Assembly: GCA_947623455.1 (NCBI GenBank)
Contig: OX392532.1
Span: forward strand, 7,320,501 to 7,384,500
Source of the DNA: Mimachlamys varia
Lineage: Eukaryota; Mollusca; Bivalvia; Pectinida; Pectinidae
Length of the DNA: 64,000 nt
Direction of reading: 5' to 3'
Shown here piece by piece: positions 37,601 through 47,667 of the stretch. The position numbers were made by a program, and so were the translations under genes. A model generated the notes under the pieces. That model saw only the letters and a list, made by a program, of their open reading frames with translations, searched no databases and had not been told where the DNA came from. How positions within the stretch are numbered: position 1 is the first letter of the stretch; each line of letters opens with the position of its first letter.

Positions 37601-40600
37601 GTTAACAACACCGCATTATAGTTACCTGTACAGCTCTGTCTATGTCAGGCGACCTTCCAAGGTTAACAACACCTCATAATATATACCTGTACAGCTCTGT
37701 CTATGTCAGGAGACCTTCCAAGGTTAACAACACCTCATTATATATACCTGTACAGCTCTGTCTATGTCAGGAGACCTTCCAAGGTTAACAACACCTCATT
37801 ATAGTTACCTGTACAGCTCTGTCTATGTCAGGAGACCTTCCAAGGTTAACAACACCTCATTATATATACCTGTACAGCTCTGTCTATGTCAGGCGACCTT
37901 CCAAGGTTAACAACACCTCATTATATATACCTGTACAGCTCTGTCTATGTCAGGCGACCTTCCAAGGTTAACAACACCTCATTATAGTTACCTGTACTGC
38001 TCTGTCTATGTCAGGAGACCTTCCAAGGTTAACAACACCGCATTATAGTTACCTGTACAGCTCTGTCTATGTCAGGAGACCTTCCAAGGTTAACAACACC
38101 TCATTATATATACCTGTACAGCTCTGTCTATGTCAGGAGACCTTCCAAGGTTAACAACACCTCATTATAGTTACCTGTACAGCTCTGTCTATGTCAGGCG
38201 ACCTTCCAAGGTTAACAACACCTCATTATATATACCTGTACAGCTCTGTCTATGTCAGGCGACCTTCCAAGGTTAACAACACCTCATTATATATACCTGT
38301 ACTGCTCTGTCTATGTCAGGAGACCTTCCAAGGTTAACAACACCTCATTATATATACCTGTACAGCTCTGTCTATGTCAGGCGACCTTCCAAGGTTAACA
38401 ACACCTCATTATAGTTACCTTTACAGCTCTGTCTATGTCAGGAGACCTTCCAAGGTTAACAGCACCTCATTATATATACCTGTACAGCTCTGTCTATGTC
38501 AGGAGACCTTCCAAGGTTAACAACACCGCATTATAGTTACCTGTACAGCTCTGTCTATGTCAGGAGACCTTCCAAGGTTAACAACACCTCATAATATATA
38601 CCTGTACTGTTCTGTCTATGTCAGGAGACCTTCCAAGGTTAACAACACCTCATTATATATACCTGTACAGCTCTGTCTATGTCAGGAGACATTCCAAGGT
38701 TAACAACACCTCATAATATATACCTGTACTGCTCTGTCTATGTCAGGAGACCTTCCAAGGTTAACAACACCTCATAATATATACCTGTACTGCTCTGTCT
38801 ATGTCAGGAGACCTTCCAAGGTTAACAACACCTCATAATATATACCTGTACTGCTTTGTCTATGTCAGGAGACATTCCAAGGTTAACAACACCTCATTAT
38901 ATATACCTGTACAGCTCTGTCTATGTCAGGAGACCTTCCAAGGTTAACAACACCGCATTATAGTTACCTGTACAGCTCTGTCTATGTCAGGAGACCTTCC
39001 AAGGTTAACAACACCGCATTATAGTTACCTGTACAGCTCTGTCTATGTCAGGAGACCTTCCAAGGTTAACAACACCGCATTATAGTTACCTGTACTGCTC
39101 TGTCTATGTCAGGAGACCTTCGAAGGTTAACAACACCTCATAATATATACCTGTACAGCTCTGTCTATGACGTTTAGCGCCATATTTGGTGTCACAACCT
39201 TTATCATGGCTATGTCTTGCGCTGCAACCTGAAATTGAAGTCAAATCTTTTGTCTTAATATTCTAAATATTCTAAAACAATATTATAACATGTAGCATTG
39301 TGATAGAATAATAACTTTTTTAAATAACAGCTACGTTATGTTGCAACATCTCGTTATGGATTACAAGCTTGAAGTCATTAGCAAATAATGTTTTTTTCTA
39401 AAATATTTTTCATGTGAAACATGTTGGATTAAACTTTCATTACTTGTTACTGATGTGTGAAAACCACCTGTAAGAAGTAAGAAACATTTGATTGCAGCAT
39501 ATATATATAATTCATTCTGAAACTAGTATTCTCATTACAAAGTGTCAAGAATTTACAACTAAAAGAGAGCGGCAATTATCTTGATACAAAATGTATAACA
39601 ATTTCAAATTTGATAACCAATCAACTTAGCATGTCAAATATCAATACTCTTGTAAAACACAAAAAGATTTTTTTCAAATGTGCGACCTTGAAAAAAGCAT
39701 ATTCGAAAATTTACCCTTATAGAAATCCGAAAAATTCACATTGAAAAAAATGTTTCTGGATATAAACAGGACATCATGTCGGAACAGCCTTCAAAACATT
39801 TGAATGCCAAAGCAACCTACACATAAATCATTAAGACTCTAGACCCTGTGAGATTATATTTACAAATATGTACCTTGTTTCCGAAGTTATCCATGATGTA
39901 GGCGGCCCTGAGTGTCAGCAGCCTGGCTTGTTCTATCTCAATCCTGGACTGGGCCACGTCAGCCTGGATGGTACCCTGGGCAGCTAGGGGCTTACCAAAG
40001 GCAATGCGTTCCTGGGTCTATTGCATAATGTATTTCAAGTTACGGCATTGGTCATTGTTAAATTAGGGAGTACGAATGTAACCCTTACATTGCAATAGTT
40101 CCCTTTAAAGATAAATAAATGGTAAGATAAAACTCATTCTCATATATTTACAATCCAACAATTCTCCATAGAATACCGGTACTAGTAACTTAAACTCAAG
40201 GTTAACGTCCCTAGCTTGTCCAATATCAATTTATCTAGTATTATATTTGAGCCTCTTAGTTTTTTTTTATATATTTTAACTTTATTAACTCTATTTGCGT
40301 TTCTAATTAATTAATCTTACTCACCCGTTTCATCATGAGTTCCATGGCTAACTCTGTATTGCCAATCAGATACATACACAACTGGATCCTACTAGGACCC
40401 AAGTTCTCCTGAGCGATTTCAAACCCTCGGCCCTCTCCTAACAGGATGTTTGTTATAGGTACTTTCACATTCTCAAACGTCAACTCAGCATCGACCACTG
40501 GTGAACAACATGATGCCTTAATATGAATATTATTTTATGTAATAACATTCCTTAGTCTTCAAACCGAGCAAAAAAAATAATGCGTTTGAATTGCACTTGA

Positions 40601-42769
40601 CATTTGACTATACACTAAATCAACCACGATAATGAGATTATATGGTACCTGGTTGATGCATGTAGCCAAAAAATGACAAAGGTCGTATGACCTTGACCCC
40701 GGGGGCATCCATGGGAACGAGGATCATGCTGTGCTGTTTATGAATGGCGGCTCCTTTGTCAGTCTTACCCAGGAGAAAGATCACTTTACAGTGTGGATCT
40801 AATGCGCCTATCATCAAAGAAAAAAAATATATTTAAGACGGACACTTGCCAAGGCCAGAGATTCGTCACGCTGGAGGAGGAGGAGGAGGAGGAGGGCAAC
40901 GGTCAATGTTAAAAGAATCATTTCATCTAGAGAGACAGAACAACTATGAACAACTTAATTAACATTTGTTCCCAACAGAAGAATCTGGAGATCCAGATTT
41001 AGAAACCAAATGGTCATTATACCTGAAAATGAGGTCTCCTAGCTATTACTGTAAAATTCGTTGCACATCGGACCTACTCAGTAATACCGTACAATGCTGT
41101 TTTGTAAACAAAAATTAGCCAACCAATTATCTCAAGAAATAGCAAAATAAATGTCCATAGTTAAACGTTAAGATCCACCTATCGGCCATGCGCTCAGTCG
41201 GTATCGATAGGACACATTGACAATACGTAACCATGGGAACTATTCAGATGGGCAAAGATTTTTTTTTATTTCTAGAAATAAAAATCCCAATAAACTATCA
41301 TTGACAAAATCAAAGAATGAAGATGGCTGCCTGTCAGCCAATCTGGGTATTTATGAATACCAAAATCAAAAGGGGCAAAGGGAAATCTGAGAACGATCAT
41401 TTCAGTACTTCCAATAAAATAGCGATAACAACTTGTCTGAGGACCGCGAACGCAAGGCGATTTGAGCAGCCCACTACTGATCTATCTGATGGAAGTGCGC
41501 TAATGGCCAAATTACGGAAATGACAAATCGATCAATCAGTCCCTACCTGTTATCCACCATTTATGACCGTTGATGAGGTAGTGGTCCGACTTGCGCTCTA
41601 TGGAGGTCTCAATGTTTGCCGCATCGGAGGACGCCACCTACAACATCAGACGACGCCATGTCACATACGATTGGGTTACAGGTTTTACTAAGCGCGTTCA
41701 TCTTCACAAATATGGAATATTGATATCAGCACGTAACCTAACCATAAAACAAACCTAATTATTACCTGGGGTTCTGTCATGGCAAAGCAGGATCTGATTT
41801 CTCCGTTGAGGAGAGGGATCAGCCACTTCTGTTTCTGTTCCTCTGTACCAAACTTCGCCAATGTCTCCATATTTGATGTGTCCGGCGGCGAACAGTTAAA
41901 CGCCTAGGAGGAGCATTGTATAAAACGGCATTTGATCACTCAGCTCTCGCCAAACGAGTTCAAAATTTGACAGTAAGTTGTTATTTTTCTCCAGACATTG
42001 TGTACATGTAACTTACCTCGGGGGCCCACAAACACTTGCCCATCTCCTCTGCCATGAAAGCGTACTGAAGATTGGTCAGTCCGGCTCCGTACTTCATATC
42101 TGGGTCAGATTCTACTGGCATGAACAGATTCCACAAACCCTGGGCCTTAGCTTTAGCCTGAAAACATCGTTATTCGTCACTGGATTTTTTACTCTTACAA
42201 AGAAGGATGCCGGCCGATGTATTTCTACTGTTACAAACACTGTATGGCATTGTCCTTACTCATGACCCCATAAAACATACTATAAGAAAATCCACAGAAA
42301 TTACGCAACCATCGGAAAGATTGATAGTAGATACTTCAAGCCAATCGATGCCAATATACTTATGCATTGTGTGGTGATATTTTCATTTAAGAACACATGA
42401 GTGTGCTTTTCAAAATCAAAAGAGATCAATTTCATTTCTTATGTGTTCTGAAACAATGCTTTGATTATTCCTGTGATGTCTGATTTTTACGCTACTTTCA
42501 CTACCAATACCGGCATACTATGAACTACCTTTGGTGTAACTCGTGTTCTCTGACCTTGAACTCTTCCATCAGTGGGTTGACCCCTCCGTCCCTAGATCTA
42601 GAGAACTGTAGTAACTCCGCCTCATGTGGAACGATCTCTTCTTTAATGAACCTCTTTACACGATAGAAGATATCCCTGGCCTTCTCTGGCAGGGCCTCGT
42701 GTGTAATGGTCATCATATTTGTTCCTTTCAGTATTGGCGTGTCGTCGAGTAATTCAGTCAGAGAGTGTA
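16470..42769 (-). CDS. ACAD10/11-type acyl-CoA dehydrogenase, copy A (complete dehydrogenase domain, 5' exons not found)
   Basis: Nine exons join in phase from high to low coordinate: 42769-42555, 42157-42017, 41903-41766, 41637-41547, 40798-40649, 40497-40325, 40017-39874, 39228-39151 and 16625-16470, giving 427 aa and a TAA stop. Motifs in order: the N-terminal helices ([15 protein letters not shown]), [14 protein letters not shown] (FAD/substrate loop), [61 protein letters not shown] and DGPDEIH, the site of the ACAD10/11 catalytic loop. These flavoenzymes oxidise acyl-CoA esters in mitochondria or peroxisomes. The protein ends INKL, a weak variant of a peroxisomal PTS1. Vertebrate ACAD10/11 carry an N-terminal phosphotransferase-like domain; no exon for it was seen. 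Intron 8 is 22.5 kb. Confidence 0.9.
16711..17256 (+). repeat. Diverged copy of the hairpin-ended dispersed repeat
   Basis: It starts near TTTTTAGCTTATGCC with a TCGTCCATCCATC run and ends CAAGTGAGGGATGCATGCCC then TTTGGCCTCTTGTT, matching the ends of the repeat at 12137-13096. Internal sequence is diverged and contains a near-duplicated AACTTTTAAACGGTTGAGAT segment. Confidence 0.5.
17449..39170. repeat. 61-bp minisatellite, about 356 copies, each carrying a copied exon end plus 5' splice donor
   Basis: The unit (+ strand) is CTGTACAGCTCTGTCTATGT, CAGGAGACCTTCCAAGGTTA, ACAACACCTCATTATATATA and C. Read on the minus strand it contains ATAGACAGAGCTGTACAG (IDRAVQ, the end of ACAD exon 8) followed by GTATATA or GTAACTA, a donor. 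The same GACCTT landmark at 17460 and 39115 is 21655 bp apart, exactly 355 x 61, so there is no net indel. Variants include CTTTGT for CTATGT, CCGCATT for CCTCATT, TCGAAGG for TCCAAGG and ACAGCACC for ACAACACC. Blocks of 139-143 units are themselves duplicated. Confidence 0.97.
39151..39228 (-). CDS. ACAD copy A exon 8, donor is the seed of the 61-bp array
   Basis: 78 nt reading [20 protein letters not shown], then IDRAVQ|GTATAT. Its last 18 coding nt and its donor recur in every unit of the 61-bp array that begins at once downstream on the minus strand. Reading through the donor gives a TAA after seven codons. Confidence 0.9.
39874..40017 (-). CDS. ACAD copy A exon 7 (identical to copy B exon 7)
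   Basis: 48 codons reading [20 protein letters not shown], then [20 protein letters not shown] and IMDNFGNK. By eye its 144 nt are identical to 63538-63681 in copy B. Confidence 0.93.
40325..40497 (-). CDS. ACAD copy A exon 6
   Basis: 173 nt reading [20 protein letters not shown], then [20 protein letters not shown] and [10 protein letters not shown], the end of the beta domain and start of the C-terminal helical bundle. Donor GTGAGT. Confidence 0.92.
40649..40798 (-). CDS. ACAD copy A exon 5
   Basis: 150 nt reading [20 protein letters not shown], then [20 protein letters not shown] and [10 protein letters not shown]. Phases match both neighbours. Confidence 0.9.
40873..40893. repeat. Short GGA microsatellite
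   Basis: Seven GGA repeats lie in the intron between copy A exons 4 and 5. Confidence 0.8.
41547..41637 (-). CDS. ACAD copy A exon 4
   Basis: 91 nt reading [20 protein letters not shown], then [10 protein letters not shown], start of the beta-barrel domain; ends in phase 1. Confidence 0.92.
41766..41903 (-). CDS. ACAD copy A exon 3 (FAD loop)
   Basis: 46 codons reading [20 protein letters not shown], then [12 protein letters not shown] and CFAMTEPQ. The last motif is the conserved acyl-CoA dehydrogenase signature. Confidence 0.93.
42017..42157 (-). CDS. ACAD copy A exon 2
   Basis: TTTTCAG acceptor and GTAAGT donor flank 47 codons: [20 protein letters not shown], later [18 protein letters not shown]. 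Confidence 0.9.
42555..42769 (-). CDS. ACAD copy A exon 1 (first recognised)
   Basis: Acceptor TTACAG leads into [15 protein letters not shown], then [15 protein letters not shown], and ends PLMEEFK|GTCAGA. 215 nt, entered with 2 nt of a split codon, so at least one more exon must lie upstream. The donor is weak (GTCAGA). Confidence 0.82.
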
Positions 42770-43123
42770 CTGTAACATTTAATTTGATATCGTTCTTATA
42801 AAAAAAGTCAGAGAATACCAAAGCGTCAACAAAAGCATAACCATAGATCCAAATCGATTAAACTAGAGGCAAAATGGGGAAAAAAGGACAGATTTACATG
42901 GAGACTCTCGTAAAAGCACAAGAGAATAAGACCAGGTGTTCTAGAAGAGTAAGCGTCTTCTGCTTCATCGACGACAACCGCCATGTAAATCTTGGTCGCA
43001 TCAATCCTCAAAAATGAGAATCTAGTCGTCATTGTCAATCGCACTAATAAGCAAACTTAAAAACGTCCATCTTCATATTACACAAAGATACAAAATATTT
43101 CTCGATGAGATCAAGAAACTTAC

Positions 43124-43228
43124 GGCACATAAAACTTGCCTATAGTACGTACGTTTGTTCGTCAACAGTTGACATCTATCACGAAAATCTCCATATTCAG
43201 AGCAAGCCCTATAATAACGAATCAACTG
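43124..43228 (-). pseudogene. Reverse-transcriptase C-terminal fragment
   Basis: 35 codons read QLIRYYRACSEYGDFRDRCQ, then LLTNKR. This resembles the conserved tail (QLxRYxRxCxxYxDFxxRxxLL) of reverse transcriptases common in marine invertebrate genomes. No RT core is present. A second, more decayed copy lies at 45658-45708, and the two flank the 39-bp array. Confidence 0.55.
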
Positions 43229-43460
43229 CGACATTTACTAGTAAAAACCATAGGACGGAGTAGCAGGGATGTTACTATCAAAAAAAGTTTATTCAAGATC
43301 AAGTATTGGATCATAAGACAATGTCTGAAGATTAGTTGATGTGATGGGGATCTTTTTGAAAGGTTTTTAAAGCAAACCTATTGTAAACATGTACTGCTAA
43401 TTACACCCTAAATGGACAGTAGCAATCAGTCCTGAAAGGTAACCTCTTATAGTAGCTCCA

Positions 43461-45300
43461 ATGGGGCAGAGAAAAGGGTTACTCCTTCAGGGGACTTCCC
43501 TGGGGCAGAGAAAATGGTTACTCCTTCAGGGGACTTTCCTGGGGGCAGAGAAAAGGGTTACTCCTTCAGGGGACTTCCCTGGGGCAGAGAAAAGGGTTAC
43601 TCCTTCAGGGGACTTTCCTGGGGGCAGAGAAAATGGTTACTCCTTCAGGGGACTTCCCTGGGGGCAGAGAAAAGGGTTACTCCTTCAGGGGACTTCCCTG
43701 GGGGCAGAGAAAAGGGTTACTCCTTCAGGGGACTTTCCTGGGGGCAGAGAAAATGGTTACTCCTTCAGGGGACTTCCCTGGGGCAGAGAAAAGGGTTACT
43801 CCTTCAGGGGACTTCCCTGGGGGCAGAGAAAAGGGTTACTCCTTCAGGGGACTTTCCTGGGGGCAGAGAAAATGGTTACTCCTTCAGGGGACTTCCCTGG
43901 GGCAGAGAAAAGGGTTACTCCTTCAGGGGACTTCCCTGGGGCAGAGAAAATAGTTACTCCTTCAGGGGACTTTCCTGGGGGCAGAGAAAATGGTTACTCC
44001 TTTAAGGGACTTCCCTGGGGCAGAGAAAAGGGTTACTCCTTCAGGGGACTTCCCTGGGGCAGAGAAAATAGTTACTCCTTCAGGGGACTTTCCTGGGGGC
44101 AGAGAAAATGGTTACTCCTTTAAGGGACTTCCCTGGGGCAGAGAAAAGGGTTACTCCTTCAGGGGACTTCCCTGGGGCAGAGAAAATAGTTACTCCTTCA
44201 GGGGACTTTCCTGGGGGCAGAGAAAATGGTTACTCCTTTAAGGGACTTCCCTGGGGCAGAGAAAAGGGTTACTACCTTAGGGGACTTCCCTGGGGCAGAG
44301 AAAAGGGTTACAAACTTCGGGGACTTCCCTGGGGCAGAGAAAGGGTTACTCCCTTAGGGGACTTCCCTGGGGTAGAGAAAAGGGTTACTCCCTTAGGGGA
44401 CTTCCCTGGGGCAGAGAAAAGGGTTACTCCCTTAGGGGGCTTCCCTGGGGCAGAGAAAGGGTTACTCCCTTAGGGGGCTTCCATGGGGCAGAGAAAAGGG
44501 TTACTCCCTTACGGGACTTCCCTTGGGGCAAAGAAAAGGGTTACTCCCATAGGGGACTTCCCTGGGGGCAGAGAAAAGGGTTACTCCCTTAGGGGACTTC
44601 CCTGGGGCAGAGACAAGGGTTACTCCCTTAGGGGACTTCCCTGGAGCAGAGAAATGGTTACTCCCTTAGGGGGCTTCCCTGGGGCAGAGAAAGGGTTACT
44701 CCCTTAGGGGGCTTCCCTGGGGCAGAGAAAAGGGTTACTCCCTTAGGGGGCTTCCCTGGGGCAGAGAAAAGGGTTACTCCCTTAGGGGGCTTCCCTGGGG
44801 CAGAGAAAAGGGTTACTCCCTTAGGGGACTTCCCTGGGGCAGAGAAAAGGGTTACTCCCTTAGGGGGCTTCCCTGGGGCAGAGAAAAGGGTTACTCCCTT
44901 GGGGGGCTTCCCTGGGGCAGAGAAAAGGATTACTCCCTTAGGGGACTTCCCTGGGGCAGAGAAAGGGTTACTCCCTTAGGGGGCTTCCCTGGGGCAGAGA
45001 AAAGGGTACTCCCTTAGGGGACTTCCCTGGGGCAGAGAAAAGGGTTACTCCCTTAGGGGACTTCCCTGGGGCAGAGAAAAGGGTTACTCCCTTAGGGGGC
45101 TTCCCTGGGGCAGAGAAAGGGTTACTCCCTTAGGGGGCTTCCCTGGGGCAGAGAAAAGGGTACTCCCTTAGGGGGCTTCCCTGGGGCAGAGAAAAGGGTT
45201 ACTCCCTTAGGGGACTTCCCTGGAGCAGAGAAAAGGGTTACTCCCTTAGGGGGCTTCCCTGGGGCAGAGAAAAGGGTTACTCTTTTAAAGGACTTCCCTG
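43461..45300. repeat. Minisatellite, 38-40-bp unit, about 47 copies
   Basis: Units of GGGGCAGAGAAAAGGGTTAC then TCCCTTAGGGGACTTCCCT repeat. The left half (to about 44270) has CTCCTTCAGG and often GGGGGCAG; the right half has CTCCCTTAGG. ORFs up to 220 codons on the + strand arise because some units are 39 bp; they are repeat artefacts. Confidence 0.95.
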
Positions 45301-45657
45301 GGCAGGGAACAAGGTTCTAACATGGGAGTAGGATTTCACCATCTCTCCCGTCAAACTCTTTTTATCTAAGTATCAGCTGAGAGATATAGACCCACCGTCA
45401 GGTACCTTTTTATCTCATTTTGTATATTGTGATTTGGCTTTACATTCACCTGTGTATGATACAAGAGAGAGTTTTACTTTTTCCAGCACATCAAACGCAG
45501 CAATTTCTGGCATATCTTCGAGATATGGTCGCCATCTTTGCCCCTATTGAGAATATTTTGTATCTTTGTCTGATATGAAGATAGGCGTTTGAAAGGATAC
45601 AGAACATGCTCATATGCTTCATCTCCCTAATCGCTGTGTCGTCAGAGGCCAACATAT

Positions 45658-45708
45658 TTCACGAACATTTTTATATTTAGAGAAAGCCCGAGAATAATGA
45701 ATCAACTG
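45658..45708 (-). pseudogene. Second reverse-transcriptase C-terminal fragment
   Basis: 17 codons read QLIHYSRAFSKYKNVRE, a diverged match to 43124-43228; flanking DNA also aligns weakly on the side away from the coding fragment. Confidence 0.4.
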
Positions 45709-45919
45709 CGATATTTAAAAGTGTAAGTTAGAGAAGCAGCTATGTTAATTTCAAAAAATTAGAAAAGGGAAGTTAACGATCAGAAATCTAAATCGTCACG
45801 ATTAACACATTGCGCAGTAGCAAGCTGTCGGGTGTTGGATCAAGGTAAGAAGCTGATGCAGAAGAGGCTGCTGTGCTCTTAAAAGTGGGCTAAGAGTGGT
45901 CCCAAAGTGCCGTCATTTC

Positions 45920-46376
45920 TTACGTATTGGCCGCGGGCTCTACTTTTTTTACACCAGAAGATGCCTTATGCGGGCTATCTGCCAGTGCGGACTATCTATG
46001 GATTATTTTACAAAATTATTAAAAAATGCGGGCTATACGTTGTTTAATATTCCACTTTTATCAACATGTAGATTTACGTTATTTGTAAACAAAAAATATC
46101 ATTGATAAGTTCATATACAGCTTTAATCATACACATTAACATTTATATTTACAAAATAAACACAATATTCCGAACATATGTCTCTGATTTCCAACATTCA
46201 AAACAATAAATCACAAAGTCAAATACGAAATACGCTTGTACTCACTAGATATACATTCGACGTATTACCCGCGGGCAAACTGCCAGTGCGGGTTATCTGA
46301 AATTTATTTTACAAAAGCCTCAAACATGCCTTAATATACTTCCTGTGGTTATACCCCGATGCGGGTAATACGCAGG
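45920..46376. mobile_element. Possible MITE
   Basis: CGTATTGGCCGCGGGCT near 45920 and GATGCGGGTAATACGCAGG near 46350 are imperfect inverted repeats. GCCAGTGCGG modules at about 45982 and 46281 repeat inside. No coding sequence or clear target duplication. Confidence 0.35.
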
Positions 46377-46644
46377 AAATTACGGTAGTTTTGCTGGATT
46401 TCCTACCTCTAAACTGAACAAAAAGATATTTTCAAGCAGGAGCTCATTCATTTCATCTTCGTTTTTTTGTGATTTTTTACAGAATGCGTTTTAAGATAAC
46501 TCACAACTATATTTGTATAGTCGTCCATCTTTCTCGGAAAATAAAGCTCTCTAAATGCGAGATAGAAAACGTTCTTTCTGTTTGGTATGAGGTACGGTAG
46601 TGTACATGGTGGAAAGTTCAAGCTCTCTTATATAATTACCTCTC

Positions 46645-47350
46645 AGCCAATCTGGTGTAATCCAGCTATATCACCTCTCAAATTATCCCGTCTATCAAAA
46701 TCTCCATCATCTCAGCCAATCTGGTGTAATCCAGCTATATCACCTCTCAAATTATCCCGTACAATCAAACTCTCCATCCTCTCAGCCAATCTGGTGTAAT
46801 CCAGCTATATCACCTCTCAAATTATCCCGTACAATCAAACTCTGCATCCTCTCAGCCAATCTGGTGTAACCCAGCTATATCACCTCTCAAATTATCCCGT
46901 ACAATCAAACTCTCCATCCTCTCAACCAATCTGGTGTAATCCAGCTATATCACCTCTCAAATTATCCCGTACAATCAAACTCTGCATCCTCTCAGCCAAT
47001 CTGGTGTAATCCAGCTATATCACCTCTCAAATTATCCCGTACAATCAAACTCTCCATCCTCTCAACCAATCTGGTGTAATCCAGCTATATCACCTCTCAA
47101 ATTATCCCGTACAATCAAACTCTCCATCCTCTCAACCAATCTGGTGTAATCCAGCTATATCACCTCTCAAATTATCCCGTACAATCAAACTCTCCATCCT
47201 CTCAACCAATCTGGTGTAATCCAGCTATATCACCTCTCAAATTATCCCGTACAATCAAACTCTCCATCCTCTCAGCCAATCTGGTGTCATCCAGCTATTT
47301 CACCTCTCAAATTATCCCGTACAATCAAACTCTCCATCCTCTCAACCGAT
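46645..47350. repeat. Minisatellite, 70-bp unit, about 10 copies
   Basis: Units of CAGCCAATCTGGTGTAATCC, AGCTATATCACCTCTCAAAT and TATCCCGTACAATCAAACTC repeat with a fixed 70-bp period. The first copies are shorter. Confidence 0.93.
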
Positions 47351-47667
47351 CCGTATGAATTGGGCTATCACTCGCCTCATTTCAAATAATTATTACTAGT
47401 ATAATCAAGCAAAACATTTAAAACCTACGCCCCGTAAAGGTATCACCCACAGGTTCCCTACACCCGGGGAGAAATCAGCAATAATCAACAGACATTATAC
47501 ATCGTCCTGTTTGACACCGTCTGACAAACATTTTGGAGAAATTTGATTTAGCATAAGTAACAAAGGAGCCATCAGTTAAATGCAGCTTACTATATTATTG
47601 TTATAATGCTTGGTGGTTATACACTACACGTGAAGTTAAGACAGCTCACACAAAACTATATCCTAAA

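Noticed and set aside
17449..39170. A CRISPR-like or centromeric array
   Set aside because: Units abut without spacers, the genome is eukaryotic, and the array lies inside an intron with both flanking exons identified.
40307..40498. ORF with GTG start as a small gene
   Set aside because: It is ACAD copy A exon 6 read past its donor.
42826..43044. A 72-codon minus-strand ORF as the missing first exon of ACAD copy A
   Set aside because: No similarity to the family and no donor in the needed phase could be supported.
43461..44707. Overlapping + strand ORFs of 74-220 codons with GRExGYSFRGLPW-type repeats
   Set aside because: They come from the 39-bp array; frames change whenever a unit gains or loses a base, and several frames are open at once.
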